From Marinobacter lutaoensis (GTDB taxonomy: Bacteria; Pseudomonadota; Gammaproteobacteria; Pseudomonadales; Oleiphilaceae): 64,000 bases of DNA. The DNA is taken from assembly GCF_001981305.1 (NCBI RefSeq), contig NZ_MSCW01000010.1, positions 1 to 64,000 of the forward strand, read 5' to 3'. Of the stretch, positions 43,911 through 59,576 are shown one piece after another; the first letter of the stretch is position 1; the number at the start of each line of letters is the position of its first letter. Below the pieces are notes generated by a model. That model made no database searches. It was given only the letters and a program-made list of their open reading frames with translations, and was not told the DNA's origin. The translations under genes and the position numbers were made by a program.

Positions 43911-44563
43911 CGCACCACACCTCCGAGCAGGGGCACAAACATGACCGGCTCCAGCTCCCGACGCTCGTACCGGTCGCCACGGCGCACCACCTCCACCAGT
44001 ACCTGGGACGATTCTCCCACCGGCGCGATCAACACCCCGTTGTCCGCCAGCTGCTCCAGCAGGGCGGCGGGTACGTCGTTGGGCGCCGCGGTCACCAGAA
44101 TTCCGTCGAACGGCCCCTGTTCCGGCCAGCCCATGCCACCGTCGGCATGCTTGAGCATGACGTTGCGCAGGCCCAGTTGCCGCAACCGTTCCCGGGCCTT
44201 GTCCTGCAGGGGCTTGATCCGTTCGACGCTATACACCTCCCGGACCAGCTGGGCCAGCACGGCCGTCTGGTAACCGGAACCGGTTCCCAGCTCCAATACA
44301 CGCCCCGGTTCGTGCCGCAGCAGCAATTCGGTCATGCGTGCCACAATGTAAGGCTGTGACAGGGTCTGGCCATAGCCGATCGGTAACGCCGTATCCTCAT
44401 AGGCCCGATGGGCCAGGGCTTCGTCCACAAAAATGTGACGGGGTACCTGGCCAATCACCTCCAGCACCCGCTCCGACTCGATCCCCGCCTCACGCAGTCG
44501 CTGCACCAGCCGCATCCGGGTCCGGCGCGAGGTCATGCCAATTCCCTGAAGTTCGGCGCTCAT
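43907..44563 (-). CDS. pcm: Protein-L-isoaspartate O-methyltransferase
   Basis: Repairs isoaspartyl residues in damaged proteins using S-adenosylmethionine. The 218-residue protein has the substrate region '[17 protein letters not shown]' (about 60-76) and SAM motif [17 protein letters not shown] (about 84-99), then '[17 protein letters not shown]'. ATG 44563 overlaps the surE stop by four bases and gives the usual [16 protein letters not shown] start. surE-pcm coupling is a classic gammaproteobacterial arrangement tied to stationary-phase survival. Confidence 0.96.
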   Translation of the reverse strand: MSAELQGIGMTSRRTRMRLVQRLREAGIESERVLEVIGQVPRHIFVDEALAHRAYEDTALPIGYGQTLSQPYIVARMTELLLRHEPGRVLELGTGSGYQTAVLAQLVREVYSVERIKPLQDKARERLRQLGLRNVMLKHADGGMGWPEQGPFDGILVTAAPNDVPAALLEQLADNGVLIAPVGESSQVLVEVVRRGDRYERRELEPVMFVPLLGGVVR

Positions 44564-45330
44564 CGGTAGCCTCCCCCCGGCTGGGGCATGGCTTCCACCC
44601 AATCCCGCAGCGGCACCAGGGCCTCGTGGCGGGTCATGTCGATGTGCACCGGGGTAATGGAGACATAGCCTTCCCGCACAGCATGGAAGTCCGTGCCGGG
44701 GCCGGCATCGCCGCCTTCGCCGGCGGCGCCGATCCAATACCGCTGCCGGCCCCGGGGGCAGGTCATGGGTACCGCACCCTCGGCCCGCTCGCGATGGCCA
44801 AGTCGGGTGACCCGGAACCCCGCCAGCGCATCCCAGGGAACGTCCGGCACGTTGACATTGAGAATGGAACGGGGGCCAAGATTGAGCGGCCGGTCCTGCT
44901 CCAGCAGCAGGCGAACCACCCGGGCCGCGGTGTCATAGTGGCCATGCCCCTGGTTGACGAGAGACACGGCAATGGCGGGCAGTCCAAGATGGCGGCCTTC
45001 GGTGGCGGCGGCGACGGTGCCGGAATAGATGATGTCGTCACCGAGATTGGCGTGGGTATTGATGCCGGACACCACGCGATCGAACGGCTCGTCGAACAGC
45101 CCGTTGACCGCCAAGTGCACGCAGTCCGTCGGTGTGCCGTCCACCGACTGGAACCCGTTCGGATGGCGCTCGACCGTGAGCGGCCGGTTCAGGGTCAATG
45201 CATTGCTCGCACCGCTGTGGTCCCGGTCCGGGGCCACCACTTCCAGCTCCCCCAGGCCCTGCAACCCCTCATGGAGGGCGATCAGACCTGGCGAATGCAC
45301 GCCATCGTCGTTCGATAACAGAATTCGCAC
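44560..45330 (-). CDS. surE: 5'/3'-nucleotidase SurE
   Basis: A metal-dependent survival nucleotidase that removes phosphate from nucleoside monophosphates. The 256-residue protein starts [19 protein letters not shown] with metal ligands Asp8 and Asp9, followed by '[14 protein letters not shown]' with the metal-binding Ser and a downstream Asn in '[20 protein letters not shown]'. It overlaps pcm and follows truD by 19 bases. Confidence 0.96.
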   Translation of the reverse strand: MRILLSNDDGVHSPGLIALHEGLQGLGELEVVAPDRDHSGASNALTLNRPLTVERHPNGFQSVDGTPTDCVHLAVNGLFDEPFDRVVSGINTHANLGDDIIYSGTVAAATEGRHLGLPAIAVSLVNQGHGHYDTAARVVRLLLEQDRPLNLGPRSILNVNVPDVPWDALAGFRVTRLGHRERAEGAVPMTCPRGRQRYWIGAAGEGGDAGPGTDFHAVREGYVSITPVHIDMTRHEALVPLRDWVEAMPQPGGGYR

Positions 45331-45349
45331 CGTGTTCTCCGCTAGCCTT

Positions 45350-46396
45350 TTATTCGTTATGTCGGCCGAGGCTCATGTCCTCGAGCTCAAAAATATCACT
45401 TAAAAGGGTCGTGGCATACTGACCGGGCCGCAGCCGAAATTCGACCTCCAGAGCAGCGTCCTCCCGCCACCGCCACGCCAGGGCCTCGGGCCGGACGACC
45501 AGCGGGCGCCGTTCAGGCGCCATGCGGGTGGCCGAGAACAGCCGCTCGAACCCGGGGTGGCGGGCCACCACCGCCCGCTCCAGCTCGCCCTGAGGGCCCT
45601 CGGCCAGGGTACCGCCGTCGCCCCATAACGGGCCGGTCGGCGCCCGTTCGGGCGGCGCCGGCTCACCCTCCAGGCACCGGTCCCAGTGGCCGGCCTCGAC
45701 CCGGGCCGCCAGAACCTCGTTGAACAGCCAGGCCCGGGCGGCGGAGAAGTACATCACTCGCTCGGAATGGGTTTTGTCCCGCCGGTTTCGCGACGAACCG
45801 CGGCGACGTTTCAAGGCATCGGGGTCCAGCGCCAGCGCCCGGGTCAGGTTGCTGCCTTGATGACCAAATCGCTGAGGGCCGAAGTAGTTGGGTGCCCCCC
45901 GCCGGCCCAGGGTATTCAGGGCCTCTTCTATGGCCGCGCGATCGCCCTCAATATCCCGCAGCACGATGACAAAGCGGTTGCCGGCATGCTCACCACGACG
46001 CAGTTTGCGAACCGCCCGCCCCTGGGCAAGCACCGGCCAGTGTGAGGCCACGGCCGCCACCAAGTCCGGGTCTTCCCCCTCCCGCCCGGGACGGTGCAGG
46101 CTGAACCACTGGCGGGTGACCGCATGCCGGTCCTTGAGGCCGCAGAAGCCGATATCGAGCGGTCGGCAGCCGGCGATACGAGCCAGCTGGCGGGCCACAT
46201 ACTCGGTGTTGTCGCCGGTTTTCTCCAGGTACAGGCATACGTGTTCGCCGGCGTGACCCATCAGCGTATCGCGGTCCAGTGTCTCGTCGACCCGAAAATC
46301 CTCGGGGTGGGTCTTCAGCCGGGCACGGGTCACCCGGCCCTGTGCGGTCGGCCAGCACAGCCGCCAGGGTGTATCACGCTCCTGATGATCGGTCAC
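45350..46396 (-). CDS. truD: tRNA pseudouridine(13) synthase TruD
   Basis: Makes pseudouridine at position 13 of tRNA-Glu and others. The 348-residue protein has the TruD signature [20 protein letters not shown]; its Asp is the catalytic nucleophile (Asp80 in E. coli). '[15 protein letters not shown]' and a '[13 protein letters not shown]' segment in the TRUD domain also fit. Its ATG overlaps the ispF stop by four bases. Confidence 0.95.
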   Translation of the reverse strand: MTDHQERDTPWRLCWPTAQGRVTRARLKTHPEDFRVDETLDRDTLMGHAGEHVCLYLEKTGDNTEYVARQLARIAGCRPLDIGFCGLKDRHAVTRQWFSLHRPGREGEDPDLVAAVASHWPVLAQGRAVRKLRRGEHAGNRFVIVLRDIEGDRAAIEEALNTLGRRGAPNYFGPQRFGHQGSNLTRALALDPDALKRRRGSSRNRRDKTHSERVMYFSAARAWLFNEVLAARVEAGHWDRCLEGEPAPPERAPTGPLWGDGGTLAEGPQGELERAVVARHPGFERLFSATRMAPERRPLVVRPEALAWRWREDAALEVEFRLRPGQYATTLLSDIFELEDMSLGRHNE

Positions 46397-46872
46397 GAAA
46401 CGATGGGCTCCAGTAGACAGACGGCCTGGCAGGCGATGCCTTCCTTTCGGCCGGTAAATCCCAGGCGCTCGGTGGTGGTGGCCTTGACGCTGACACAGGC
46501 AACCGGCAGCCCCAGGTCGGCGGCGATGTTCCGGCGCATGGCGTCAATGTGAGGGGCCATTTTCGGAGCCTGGGCAATCAGGGTGCTGTCGACATTGACC
46601 ACCCGATAGCCGGCCTCGGTCACTCGGGCGACGACCCGTCGCAGCAGGTCACGGCTGTCCGCGCCCGCCCACTGGTCGCTGGTATCCGGAAACAGATGCC
46701 CGATGTCACCCAGCGCCGCGGCCCCGAGCAGCGCATCGGCCAGGGCATGCAGCAACACATCCCCGTCGGAGTGCGCCACCAGGCCCCGGTCGTGCGGAAT
46801 CCTGACGCCTCCGAGAATCACCGCGTCGCCGTCGCCAAAGGCGTGGACATCAAAGCCCTGGCCAATTCTCAT
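46393..46872 (-). CDS. ispF: 2-C-methyl-D-erythritol 2,4-cyclodiphosphate synthase
   Basis: Forms the cyclic diphosphate in the MEP route to isoprenoids. The 159-residue trimeric enzyme starts [12 protein letters not shown], with zinc ligands Asp8 and His10 and a third in '[21 protein letters not shown]'. The substrate loop '[17 protein letters not shown]' and ending '[18 protein letters not shown]' are conserved. ATG 46872 has GGGAGG just upstream, so it is preferred over an in-frame ATG that overlaps the ispD stop 12 codons earlier. Confidence 0.96.
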   Translation of the reverse strand: MRIGQGFDVHAFGDGDAVILGGVRIPHDRGLVAHSDGDVLLHALADALLGAAALGDIGHLFPDTSDQWAGADSRDLLRRVVARVTEAGYRVVNVDSTLIAQAPKMAPHIDAMRRNIAADLGLPVACVSVKATTTERLGFTGRKEGIACQAVCLLEPIVS

Positions 46873-46907
46873 GCTGCCTCCCGTCGATTGCTTGGAAATG
46901 GATGCCA

Positions 46908-47612
46908 TCAGAGCCGGCCGAGGATGAATTCTGCCAGGGCCAGATCCGAGGGAACCGTAATTTTAATGTTATCCGGCCGTCCTTCCACCAGCACCGGCCG
47001 GTAACCGGACAATTCCATCGCCGACGCCTCGTCAGTAATCGCGCGCCCGGCCGCCAGGTGGTCCTCCAGGGCCCGGGTCAGTGCCCCGAGCCGGAACATC
47101 TGCGGGGTCAGGGCGCGCCACAGTCGGCTGCGGTCAACCGTCACCTCCACTTCGGGAAGGTGATCCGTGACCGCGGCCTGCTTGAGCGTATCCGCCACGG
47201 GTGCGGCAAGCAGGCCACCCACCGGATGATCGGCCAGGGTGTCCATCAGGCGCCGGAGATCCTCCCGGTGCACGCACGGCCGGGCGGCATCGTGAACCAA
47301 AACCCAGTCGCTGGCGGCAGCCTGCCCAGCCAACGCCCGCAACGCCGACAGCACCGATTCCGCCCGTTCACCGCCGCCGGTGCAGGTTTGTATCCGCGCG
47401 TCCCGGGCTGAATGGCAGTCGGGCCACCAACGGTCCCGGGCATGCAGGGCCACCATGCAGCCGGCAAACGGGGCGTGGTCGAGAAGTCGGGACAGGGTGA
47501 TGTCGAGAATGGAGCGAGCACCAATTTCCAGGTACTGCTTGGGGCGCTCGGCCCCCATGCGCTGGCCAATACCGGCAGCCGGCACGACCAGCCAGTAATT
47601 GGCAGAGGTCAT
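46908..47612 (-). CDS. ispD: 2-C-methyl-D-erythritol 4-phosphate cytidylyltransferase
   Basis: Couples MEP to CTP in the MEP pathway. The 234-residue protein has the nucleotide-binding loop [19 protein letters not shown] (residues about 10-28, with catalytic Arg and Lys), '[12 protein letters not shown]' (about 101-112), and '[12 protein letters not shown]' near the C-terminus. ATG 47612 matches family starts but lacks a clear Shine-Dalgarno; an in-frame TTG five codons earlier is an alternative. ftsB is immediately upstream and ispF downstream. Confidence 0.95.
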   Translation of the reverse strand: MTSANYWLVVPAAGIGQRMGAERPKQYLEIGARSILDITLSRLLDHAPFAGCMVALHARDRWWPDCHSARDARIQTCTGGGERAESVLSALRALAGQAAASDWVLVHDAARPCVHREDLRRLMDTLADHPVGGLLAAPVADTLKQAAVTDHLPEVEVTVDRSRLWRALTPQMFRLGALTRALEDHLAAGRAITDEASAMELSGYRPVLVEGRPDNIKITVPSDLALAEFILGRL

Positions 47613-47646
47613 GATGCGTAAAGACAAACGGTCATGGACGGGGCCG

Positions 47647-47919
47647 TCAGTGATCCAGGACCAGGAAGAAGGTTTCGTCCTTCCGGATCAGCCCCAGGTT
47701 CATTCGTGCCCTTTCCTCCACCGCGCTCTCTTCGTTGCGAAGGTTCCGGACCTCAGCGTAGAGGCGTTCGTTGCGCGCGGCCAGGTCGGCGTTTTCGGCC
47801 CGCTGCTCGGCGATGGCCTGGCGCAGGGACCAAACCTGCGCAAAGCTGCCCTCCCCGACCCACAGGCGCACCTGCAGCAGGAGTATCAGCACGACCAACA
47901 GTACCCAAAGGGTTTTCAT
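47647..47919 (-). CDS. ftsB: Cell division protein FtsB
   Basis: A small bitopic septum protein that forms a complex with FtsL and FtsQ and helps activate FtsWI. The 90-residue protein has a short cytoplasmic N-terminus, one TM helix (residues about 3-20), and a periplasmic leucine-zipper coiled coil (LRQAIAEQRAENADLAARNE, about 33-70) ending in 'RARMNLGLIRKDETFF', the conserved FtsB tail. ATG 47919 is favoured over an in-frame TTG two codons earlier. First gene of the ftsB-ispD-ispF run. Confidence 0.95.
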   Translation of the reverse strand: MKTLWVLLVVLILLLQVRLWVGEGSFAQVWSLRQAIAEQRAENADLAARNERLYAEVRNLRNEESAVEERARMNLGLIRKDETFFLVLDH

Positions 47920-47969
47920 GTGCAATCCATAGCCCCGGCAAACGAACCAAAAAGCAACGGTGGATGTTG

Positions 47970-47999
47970 AGTATAGACCTTAGAGTAGATTAGCAACAA
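47970..47999 (-). promoter_or_regulatory. Candidate promoter of ftsB-ispD-ispF
   Basis: On the minus strand TTGTTG (plus 47994-47999), an 18-base spacer, then TATACT (plus 47970-47975). The start of transcription would be about 45 bases before the ftsB start and just downstream of the eno terminator. Confidence 0.45.
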
Positions 48000-48019
48000 A
48001 TCCATCTAACTGCTTGTGC

Positions 48020-48062
48020 AAAAAGGCCACCGGCTCCGGAGCAATCGCCGGAGCCGGTGGCC
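48020..48062 (-). terminator. Intrinsic terminator of eno
   Basis: GGCCACCGGCTCCGG (48025-48039) and CCGGAGCCGGTGGCC (48048-48062) form a perfect 15-bp stem with an eight-base loop, followed on the minus strand by TTTTTGC. It separates eno from the ftsB operon. Confidence 0.9.
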
Positions 48063-48105
48063 TGGCTCGCTTGCCGCCCGCCGGCGGTCAAGCCACGGGC
48101 AGGAC

Positions 48106-49428
<1,323 letters not shown>

Positions 49429-49446
49429 TCAAACGTTTGGCTGTAA

Positions 49447-49452
49447 CGTCAA
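49447..49452 (-). promoter_or_regulatory. Possible -35 element upstream of eno
   Basis: TTGACG on the minus strand, 45 bases before the eno ATG. The sequence 17 bases further on (AGTACT) is a poor -10, so the assignment is weak. Confidence 0.25.
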
Positions 49453-49499
49453 TCCAGCGCACGCGGGTGGGGCCTTGCGATCCCCCTCTGTTAACACAA

Positions 49500-52037
<2,538 letters not shown>

Positions 52038-52077
52038 TCAAGATGGGACGCCAGACTACCAGAAAGCCCCCCCTGAC

Positions 52078-53433
52078 TCAATCACAATCCCGTTCCACAA
52101 TCAGCCGCCAGCCGGCCACTGGGGCGCTCCCCGAGTATTGTCCATGGCACCATAAATCGCCAATTCCGATCAGTGTCCAGCCCCCCGCTTCCTGCCTGAA
52201 AACCAGCGGAATCCTGGCCCTTTCCCAAGGCGGTACCCCTTGCTCCTGCAACCATTTCTTGACCGGCCTGACAGGACGGTCGGGGGCCGGCCGGAAGCGC
52301 TCACCCCCCTGCCTCGTAGATACTCGTATTGCCGGAGCCTCGCCCTGCCGTTCCACCGTGGGATATAGGCCCACACGCCACTCGCCCCACGCCAGGACCC
52401 GCCCCGGCGTCACTGCCATCGGCGCCGTCGGTAACGGTGGCCGTTGCGGCACCAGATACAGATGCCGTCGGTAACGCCGCACGGCAAAGCCTTTGCCGAG
52501 CAGTTCAGGCTCCCGGTCGGCCCCGGCCCCGCACAACTCCGCCACCACTTGGGACCAGTCCGAACGCGGGGGTAACGGGTAGCCTCCGCGCCGAATCCAC
52601 CAGCGCACCAAGTTCTGTTGTTCCAGCGGCGACAGTCCGGCCAGGGCCGTCAATGCCAGCCGACCCGAATCATCGCCGCATGACTGCCAGTGGATTTCCG
52701 CCAGCCGGTCGTTGAGCCAGGCACTGTCCGCGCAGGCTGTGGCGGTGTGCGCCAGACGACGGTTGAGGCCCGGCCAGCGCGGTTTCAGAACCGGCAGCAC
52801 AGTATGGCGCAGGAAGTTACGATCAAAACCCGGATCGGTGTTGCTGGGGTCCTCCACCCAGCGCAATCCGGCGCGGGTGGCCCACTGAACCAGCTGGGCA
52901 CGATCGAAATCCAGCAGCGGCCGGAACAGCCTGCCCCGGCCCAGAGGGCGGTACCGGGGCATGCCGGCCAGCCCGCGCACCCCGGTGCCGCGCAACAGGC
53001 GAAACAGGACGGTCTCTGCCTGATCATCGGCATGGTGCGCCATCAGCAACAGATCCCCCGGAGCCAGCAGCGACTCAAACACTTCGTAACGGGCATGCCG
53101 GGCCGCCTCCTCCAGGCCAGACGGACCGCCCCCGGCCATCCGCTCGGCCACGGCGACGCGCCGGACCGTCAGTTCGACACCCAGCGTTTGGCACAGCTCC
53201 CGACAGAACGACTCGGTTTCACCGGCATTGGGCTGCAGCTGATGATTGACGTGAATGGCTTTCGGGCGGGCGGCACCGGCGTGGCCGTGGCACGCCAGAT
53301 GCAGCAACAGTGTGGAGTCCAGGCCGCCGCTGACGGCAACCCAAAGACGCCGGTGTTCCGGGAGGGACCTGACCGCGACGCACAATGCTTCCGGCCAGGC
53401 AAAACCAGACGCGGGCTCAGCGCCCGCCGTCAT
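52078..53433 (-). CDS. tilS: tRNA(Ile)-lysidine synthase
   Basis: Converts C34 of the tRNA-Ile CAU anticodon to lysidine, changing its specificity to AUA. The 451-residue protein has the PP-loop ATP motif SGGLDST (near residues 35-41), '[20 protein letters not shown]' (about 131-150), and '[11 protein letters not shown]'. The central and C-terminal TilS domains follow ('[27 protein letters not shown]'). The start overlaps the accA end by 17 bases, so translation is coupled. Confidence 0.95.
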   Translation of the reverse strand: MTAGAEPASGFAWPEALCVAVRSLPEHRRLWVAVSGGLDSTLLLHLACHGHAGAARPKAIHVNHQLQPNAGETESFCRELCQTLGVELTVRRVAVAERMAGGGPSGLEEAARHARYEVFESLLAPGDLLLMAHHADDQAETVLFRLLRGTGVRGLAGMPRYRPLGRGRLFRPLLDFDRAQLVQWATRAGLRWVEDPSNTDPGFDRNFLRHTVLPVLKPRWPGLNRRLAHTATACADSAWLNDRLAEIHWQSCGDDSGRLALTALAGLSPLEQQNLVRWWIRRGGYPLPPRSDWSQVVAELCGAGADREPELLGKGFAVRRYRRHLYLVPQRPPLPTAPMAVTPGRVLAWGEWRVGLYPTVERQGEAPAIRVSTRQGGERFRPAPDRPVRPVKKWLQEQGVPPWERARIPLVFRQEAGGWTLIGIGDLWCHGQYSGSAPVAGWRLIVERDCD

Positions 53434-54370
53434 AACGGGTCAGCCGCTCGTAGCGCCGGGACACCAGCTCGTCCACCGGCAGCCGGGACAGTTCCGCAAC
53501 GCCGCCGGCGAGCACCTCGTGCAACGCCTCCGCCATGGCCTGCGGGTTGCGGTGGGCACCGCCCAGCGGTTCTTCGATGACCGTGTCGGCGATCCCCAGC
53601 TCCTTCAGGCGATCGGCGGTTACGCCCATGGCCTCGGCGGCCTGGGCGGCGTATTCGGCACTCTTCCAGAGGATCGAGGCGCACCCCTCCGGCGAGATCA
53701 CCGCGTAGGTGGAGTATTGCAGCATATTGAGCTGATCGCACACGCCGATCGCCAGGGCACCACCGGAGCCGCCCTCGCCAATCACCGTGGAGATGATGGG
53801 CGTGCGCAGCCGCGACATCACCGCCAGGTTGTAGGCGATGGCCTCGCTCTGGCCACGCTCTTCGGCGCCAATCCCCGGGTACGCGCCCGGGGTATCGATG
53901 AAGGTGAGGATGGGCATTTTGAAGCGCTCGGCCATTTCCATCAGGCGCAGGGCCTTACGGTAACCCTCGGGCCTGGGCATGCCGAAGTTGCGCTTGACCT
54001 TGTCCCGGACCTCGCGCCCCTTCTGGTGGCCGATCACCATGACCGGCTTGCCGTCCAGGCGCGCGGTGCCACCAACGATGGACAGGTCGTCGGCGTAGCG
54101 GCGATCTCCGTGCAACTCGTCAAAGTCATCGAAGATCATCTCGATGTAGTCGAGCGTGTAGGGCCTGCGGGGGTGGCGGGCCAGCCGGGCGATGTCCCAG
54201 GGCTGGAGATTGGAGAAGATGCTCTCCGTCAAGCTGACGCTTTTTTTCTTGAGACGGTTGATCTCGTCGGTGATGTTGATATCGGTGTCGTTGCCCACCA
54301 TGCGAAGCTCTTCGATCTTGGCTTCCAGGTCGGCGATCGGCTGTTCGAAATCCAGGTAGTTAGGGTTCAT
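53417..54370 (-). CDS. accA: Acetyl-CoA carboxylase carboxyltransferase subunit alpha
   Basis: Alpha subunit of the carboxyltransferase that moves carbon dioxide from biotin-carrier protein to acetyl-CoA, the first committed step of fatty acid synthesis. The 317-residue protein starts [22 protein letters not shown] and has '[16 protein letters not shown]', '[22 protein letters not shown]' and '[23 protein letters not shown]', then '[14 protein letters not shown]' with the oxyanion-hole glycines. It lies between dnaE and tilS. Confidence 0.97.
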   Translation of the reverse strand: MNPNYLDFEQPIADLEAKIEELRMVGNDTDINITDEINRLKKKSVSLTESIFSNLQPWDIARLARHPRRPYTLDYIEMIFDDFDELHGDRRYADDLSIVGGTARLDGKPVMVIGHQKGREVRDKVKRNFGMPRPEGYRKALRLMEMAERFKMPILTFIDTPGAYPGIGAEERGQSEAIAYNLAVMSRLRTPIISTVIGEGGSGGALAIGVCDQLNMLQYSTYAVISPEGCASILWKSAEYAAQAAEAMGVTADRLKELGIADTVIEEPLGGAHRNPQAMAEALHEVLAGGVAELSRLPVDELVSRRYERLTRYDGGR

Positions 54371-54560
54371 GATGTTCCAATCATTTGATTGCCTGGCGGC
54401 ACGGGTGCCGCCGTAACCAGAATTTGGGACAAAGATAGCAGCGCCCGAAGTCCGGCTAAAGCGGACATTGGTATGAGGCCGGTTTCTGACAAAACCGTAA
54501 TCCTCCAGCCTCGAATGCCCGCGCGTCCGGCCCCACCCCGGTTCGCCGAAAACCGTTCAC

Positions 54561-57500
54561 CTAATCATAGACCAGTTCCACGGATTGATCGCCCACCAGG
54601 TAGCGGAGCTCCAGCAGCAGCTTGTCATCCGGCTGCACCCGCCAGGACTCGCCCAGCTCGATCCGTGTGCTGGCCTGCGGGCTGGTGTATTCGATCCAGA
54701 CCGGGCTGCCCTGGCTGCGGAATGGGGCCAGCACCTCTCCGAGCTTGTCCAGCAGGCCGTTCTGCAGCTGATCGGAGTGCAGGCACAACTTCAGGCCCCG
54801 GCTGAAGGTCTGCCGCGCCGTGGCCACGTCCATGACCGAGTTGACCCGCATCTTCAGCTGTCCCGAGTAATCGTCGTGGCTGACCACGCCCTCCACCACA
54901 ATGACCTGGTCCGACTGCAGCAGCTCCCGGTTCTCGAAGAAAGCTTCCGAGAACAAGGTGGCCTCGATCCGGGCGCTGCGGTCATCCAGAGTGATGAAAC
55001 ACATAGTGGAACCGGTCTTGGTTTTCATGGTGCGTTGCGCCACCACCAAACCGGCCACCCGCTGCGGCGACTTGGACGGTTTCAGGTCGGCGATGGCAGA
55101 GCGGACGAACCGGCGCACCTCCGGCTCGTATTCATCGAAGGGGTGCCCGGTCAGGTACAAGCCCAGGGTATCCTTCTCACCCTTGAGGCGCTCCTTCTCC
55201 GGCCACTCCCGGACGTGCGCAACGTCGGCGTAGGGGTCGTCGCCGTCACCGCCGGCCAGCATGTCGCCAAACATGTCGACCATCCCGGCGGCAGCGTTCC
55301 GGGATTGCTGGTCCGCCTGCTGGATGGCCTTGTCGATGCAGGCCATCATCTGCGCCCGGCCGGGACCGAGCTTGTCCATGGCTCCGGCACGAATCAAGGC
55401 TTCCAGGGCCCGCTTGTTGACCTTGCGCAGGTCGACACGGCAGCAGAAGTCGAACATGTCCTTGAACGGCCCACCGGCCTTACGGGCGGTGACAATACTG
55501 TCAATGGGCCCTTCCCCCAGGCCCTTGATCGCGCCAAGACCGTAGACAATCTGCCCGTCATCGTTGACGGTAAAGGTGTATTCGGAGGTGTTGACGTCCG
55601 GCAGCACCAGGTCGAGCTTCATGCTGCGGCATTCCTCGACCAGGGTCACCACCTTGTCGGTGTTCTGCATATCGGCGGTGAGTACCGCCGCCATGAATTC
55701 GGCCGGGTAATGGGCCTTGAGCCAGAGCGTCTGGTAGGACACCAGCGCGTAGGCCGCGGAGTGGGACTTGTTGAAACCGTAACCGGCGAACTTCTCCACC
55801 AGGTCGAAGATGTTCTCGGCCAGGTGCCGGTCAATGCCATTGTTCTCGCAGCCATCGAGGAATACCGCCTTCTGCTTGGCCATTTCCTCGGGTTTTTTCT
55901 TGCCCATGGCACGCCGCAGCATGTCGGCGCCGCCGAGCGTATAGCCGGCCATCACCTGGGCAATCTGCATGACCTGCTCCTGGTACAGAATGACCCCGTA
56001 GGTGGGCTCCAGGATCGGCTTCAGCCCTTCGTACTGGTAATCCGGGTGTGGATACGACAGGGGCTGGCGACCATGTTTCCGGTCAATGAAGTCGTCCACC
56101 ATCCCCGACTGCAGCGGCCCCGGGCGGAACAGGGCCACCAGGGCGATCATGTCTTCCAGGGAATCCGGCTGCAGGCGGCGGATCAGGTCCTTCATACCTC
56201 GGGATTCCAGCTGGAACACCGCCGTGGTCTCGGCGCGCTTGAGCATGTCGAACGAGGCTTTGTCGTCCAGTGGGATGGCACTGATATCCAAAGGCGGTTC
56301 GCCCCGTTTTTCACGGCGTGGGTTGATCATGTTCAGAGCCCACTTGATGATGGTCAGCGTGCGCAGCCCCAGAAAGTCGAACTTGACCAGCCCCGCCTCT
56401 TCCACATCGCCCTTGTCGAACTGGGTGACCAAGCTGCCCCCCTCGTCGTCACAGTACAGCGGCGAGAAGTCGGTAATCTTGGTCGGGGCGATGACCACGC
56501 CACCGGCGTGCTTGCCGGCGTTCCGGCACACCCCCTCCAGTTTCAGGGCCATTTCCCAGATTTCCTGGGCCTCTTCGTCCTGCTCCAGGAATTCCTTAAG
56601 CTGGGGCTCCTGCTCCAGGGCCTTGTTCAGGGTCATGCCCACTTCGAACGGAATCAGCTTGGACAGCTTGTCCGCCAGACCGTAGGACTTGCCCTGCACC
56701 CGCGCCACGTCGCGCACCACCGCCTTGGCGGCCATGGTACCGAAGGTGATGATCTGGGACACCGCCTCGCGACCGTACTTGCGGGCGGTGTACTCGATGA
56801 CCCGGTCCCGCCCCTCCATGCAGAAGTCCACGTCGAAGTCGGGCATGGACACCCGCTCCGGGTTCAGGAAGCGCTCGAACAGCAAGTCGTACTGCAGCGG
56901 GTCCAGATCGGTGATCAGCAGCGCGTAGGCCACCAGCGAGCCGGCCCCGGAACCCCGGCCCGGCCCCACCGGAATGCCGTTGTTCTTGGCCCACTGGATA
57001 AAGTCCATCACGATCAAGAAGTAGCCCGGAAAGCCCATCTGGGTGATGATGTCCAGCTCGAAGTTCAGGCGATCGTAATACACCGCCCGTTTCGTCTCGT
57101 ACTCCGGGTCGTCCTTGCTGAGAATGGTTGCCAGACGCTTCTCCAACCCCTCCTCGGAGACCTGACGAAAATATTCGTCCATGGTCATGCCCTCGGGGAT
57201 CGGGTAATTGGGCAGGAAGTACTCCCCCATCCGGACCTTCACCGAACAACGCCGGGCGATCTCCAGGGTGTTCTCGATGGCCTCGGGAATGTCCGAGAAC
57301 AATTCGATCATTTCCTCGGGGGTGCGCAGGTACTGCTGATCGCTGAAGCGCCGCTCACGACGGGGATCGTCCAGCGTCCGCCCCTCGCCGATGCAGACCC
57401 GGGCCTCGTGGGCCTCGAAGTCCTCTGCCTCCAGAAAGTGCACGTCGTTGGTGGCCACCACCGGCAGCCCCATGTCCGCCGCCAGCGCCACACTCAGGTG

Positions 57501-58043
57501 CAGGCAATCCTCGTCTCCCGGGCGGCCGGTGCGCTGCAGTTCCAGGTAGTAGCTGTCCGGGTAGAGATCGCGCCAGTAGGCGGCACGCTCCCGGGCCAGT
57601 TCCTCCTTGCCCGCCAGCAGGGCCTTGCCAACATCCCCGAGCTTGGCGCCGGACAGTGCGATCAGCCCTTCCCGGCGCGCTTCCAGCCAGCGCTTTTCGA
57701 TGATCGGCTTGCCGAAGCGCTGGCCGTCGGTATAGCCCAGGGACACGATTTCGGTGAGATTGAGGTAACCATCGCCGTTCCGCGCCAGCAACGTCAGACG
57801 GAACGGATTGTCCGGCTCATCCGGGTTCTCCAGCCACAGATCGGCGCCGATGATGGGCTTGACGCCGGCCCCCAGGGCCGCCTTGTAGAACCGGACCAGG
57901 GAGCACATATTCGATTGCTCGGTCAGCCCCACCGCGGGCATGCCCAGCTCGGCGACACGACTGACCAGCGGTTTCACCCGCACCAGCCCGTCGACCATGG
58001 AGTATTCGGAGTGTACGCGTAGATGTACGAAAGTCTCTGCCAT
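54561..58043 (-). CDS. dnaE: DNA polymerase III alpha subunit
   Basis: The catalytic subunit of the replicative polymerase. The 1160-residue length equals E. coli DnaE. It has an N-terminal PHP domain ([19 protein letters not shown]...), the palm with [18 protein letters not shown], whose Asp401 and Asp403 are catalytic, fingers with helix-hairpin-helix, an OB domain (about 990-1070), and the tau-binding C-terminus. The internal clamp-binding peptide near 920-924 reads MVDMF instead of the E. coli QADMF. ATG 58043 aligns with E. coli; an in-frame ATG four codons earlier has no spaced ribosome site. Confidence 0.98.
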   Translation of the reverse strand: MAETFVHLRVHSEYSMVDGLVRVKPLVSRVAELGMPAVGLTEQSNMCSLVRFYKAALGAGVKPIIGADLWLENPDEPDNPFRLTLLARNGDGYLNLTEIVSLGYTDGQRFGKPIIEKRWLEARREGLIALSGAKLGDVGKALLAGKEELARERAAYWRDLYPDSYYLELQRTGRPGDEDCLHLSVALAADMGLPVVATNDVHFLEAEDFEAHEARVCIGEGRTLDDPRRERRFSDQQYLRTPEEMIELFSDIPEAIENTLEIARRCSVKVRMGEYFLPNYPIPEGMTMDEYFRQVSEEGLEKRLATILSKDDPEYETKRAVYYDRLNFELDIITQMGFPGYFLIVMDFIQWAKNNGIPVGPGRGSGAGSLVAYALLITDLDPLQYDLLFERFLNPERVSMPDFDVDFCMEGRDRVIEYTARKYGREAVSQIITFGTMAAKAVVRDVARVQGKSYGLADKLSKLIPFEVGMTLNKALEQEPQLKEFLEQDEEAQEIWEMALKLEGVCRNAGKHAGGVVIAPTKITDFSPLYCDDEGGSLVTQFDKGDVEEAGLVKFDFLGLRTLTIIKWALNMINPRREKRGEPPLDISAIPLDDKASFDMLKRAETTAVFQLESRGMKDLIRRLQPDSLEDMIALVALFRPGPLQSGMVDDFIDRKHGRQPLSYPHPDYQYEGLKPILEPTYGVILYQEQVMQIAQVMAGYTLGGADMLRRAMGKKKPEEMAKQKAVFLDGCENNGIDRHLAENIFDLVEKFAGYGFNKSHSAAYALVSYQTLWLKAHYPAEFMAAVLTADMQNTDKVVTLVEECRSMKLDLVLPDVNTSEYTFTVNDDGQIVYGLGAIKGLGEGPIDSIVTARKAGGPFKDMFDFCCRVDLRKVNKRALEALIRAGAMDKLGPGRAQMMACIDKAIQQADQQSRNAAAGMVDMFGDMLAGGDGDDPYADVAHVREWPEKERLKGEKDTLGLYLTGHPFDEYEPEVRRFVRSAIADLKPSKSPQRVAGLVVAQRTMKTKTGSTMCFITLDDRSARIEATLFSEAFFENRELLQSDQVIVVEGVVSHDDYSGQLKMRVNSVMDVATARQTFSRGLKLCLHSDQLQNGLLDKLGEVLAPFRSQGSPVWIEYTSPQASTRIELGESWRVQPDDKLLLELRYLVGDQSVELVYD

Positions 58044-58082
58044 AGATTGGGGCATTCCTGCTTGGATTCGGTTTGAAGCCGG

Positions 58083-58550
58083 TCAGCGGCGCATCAGGGC
58101 CCGGATACCGGCTTCAGTCTGGGCACCGAAGCGGGCTTCCCGCAAGCTGCCGTCCGGGGCCACCACGAAGGTCGCCGGCAGCCCCACCGGCGAGGTCCAG
58201 CCCAGAGCCGGTCCCGGATCCTGGGCCAGCAGCGTGAATTCGATGCCCATGCGCGCGCCCAGCGCACTCAGTTCGGAGCCGGTAACGCCGTCGAAGTTGA
58301 CGCCGAGAACGGTGATGTCCGGGGCCGAGTCCAGGGCATTGAGCGCCGGAATTTCCTCCCAGCACGGCTGGCACCATTCCGCCCAGTAGTTCACCAGTAC
58401 CCACTGGCCACGCAGCGCATCCCACTCGATCGGCGGACCGCCGATCCGCTCGAACGACGGTGGCTGACAGCCGCCCAGCCATGCCGTGGCGCCCCCCAGC
58501 AATAGCGCCAGGGCCACACGACGGGCTCGCGTTCCAACAGGGTACTGCAC
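58083..58550 (-). CDS. TlpA/ResA-like thioredoxin-fold lipoprotein
   Basis: A 155-residue protein. The GTG start at 58550 has AGGAGG five bases upstream and leads straight into a signal sequence with lipobox WLGGC (lipidated Cys28), so it is a membrane-anchored periplasmic lipoprotein. The thioredoxin fold carries the active-site motif WCQPC (Cys60, Cys63), then 'VLGVNFDGVTGSEL' and the cis-Pro region 'GLPATFVVAPDG'. This places it in the TlpA/ResA-like thiol-disulfide reductases; the partner is unknown. It is divergent from arsC across 70 bp and follows dnaE in the same direction as its neighbour. Confidence 0.9.
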   Translation of the reverse strand: MQYPVGTRARRVALALLLGGATAWLGGCQPPSFERIGGPPIEWDALRGQWVLVNYWAEWCQPCWEEIPALNALDSAPDITVLGVNFDGVTGSELSALGARMGIEFTLLAQDPGPALGWTSPVGLPATFVVAPDGSLREARFGAQTEAGIRALMRR

Positions 58551-58620
58551 GGTGCCTCCTCCTGTTAGACTAACGGGCCTGTTCAACCCGCAACGTCCAT
58601 TCAGATAGTCAGGCGAGAAG

Positions 58621-59575
<955 letters not shown>

Positions 59576-59576
<1 letters not shown>

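Noticed and set aside
54585..58022. A 1145-codon plus-strand frame opposite dnaE
   Set aside because: Antisense shadow; the translation is low-complexity and lacks any family pattern, while dnaE has full catalytic motifs.
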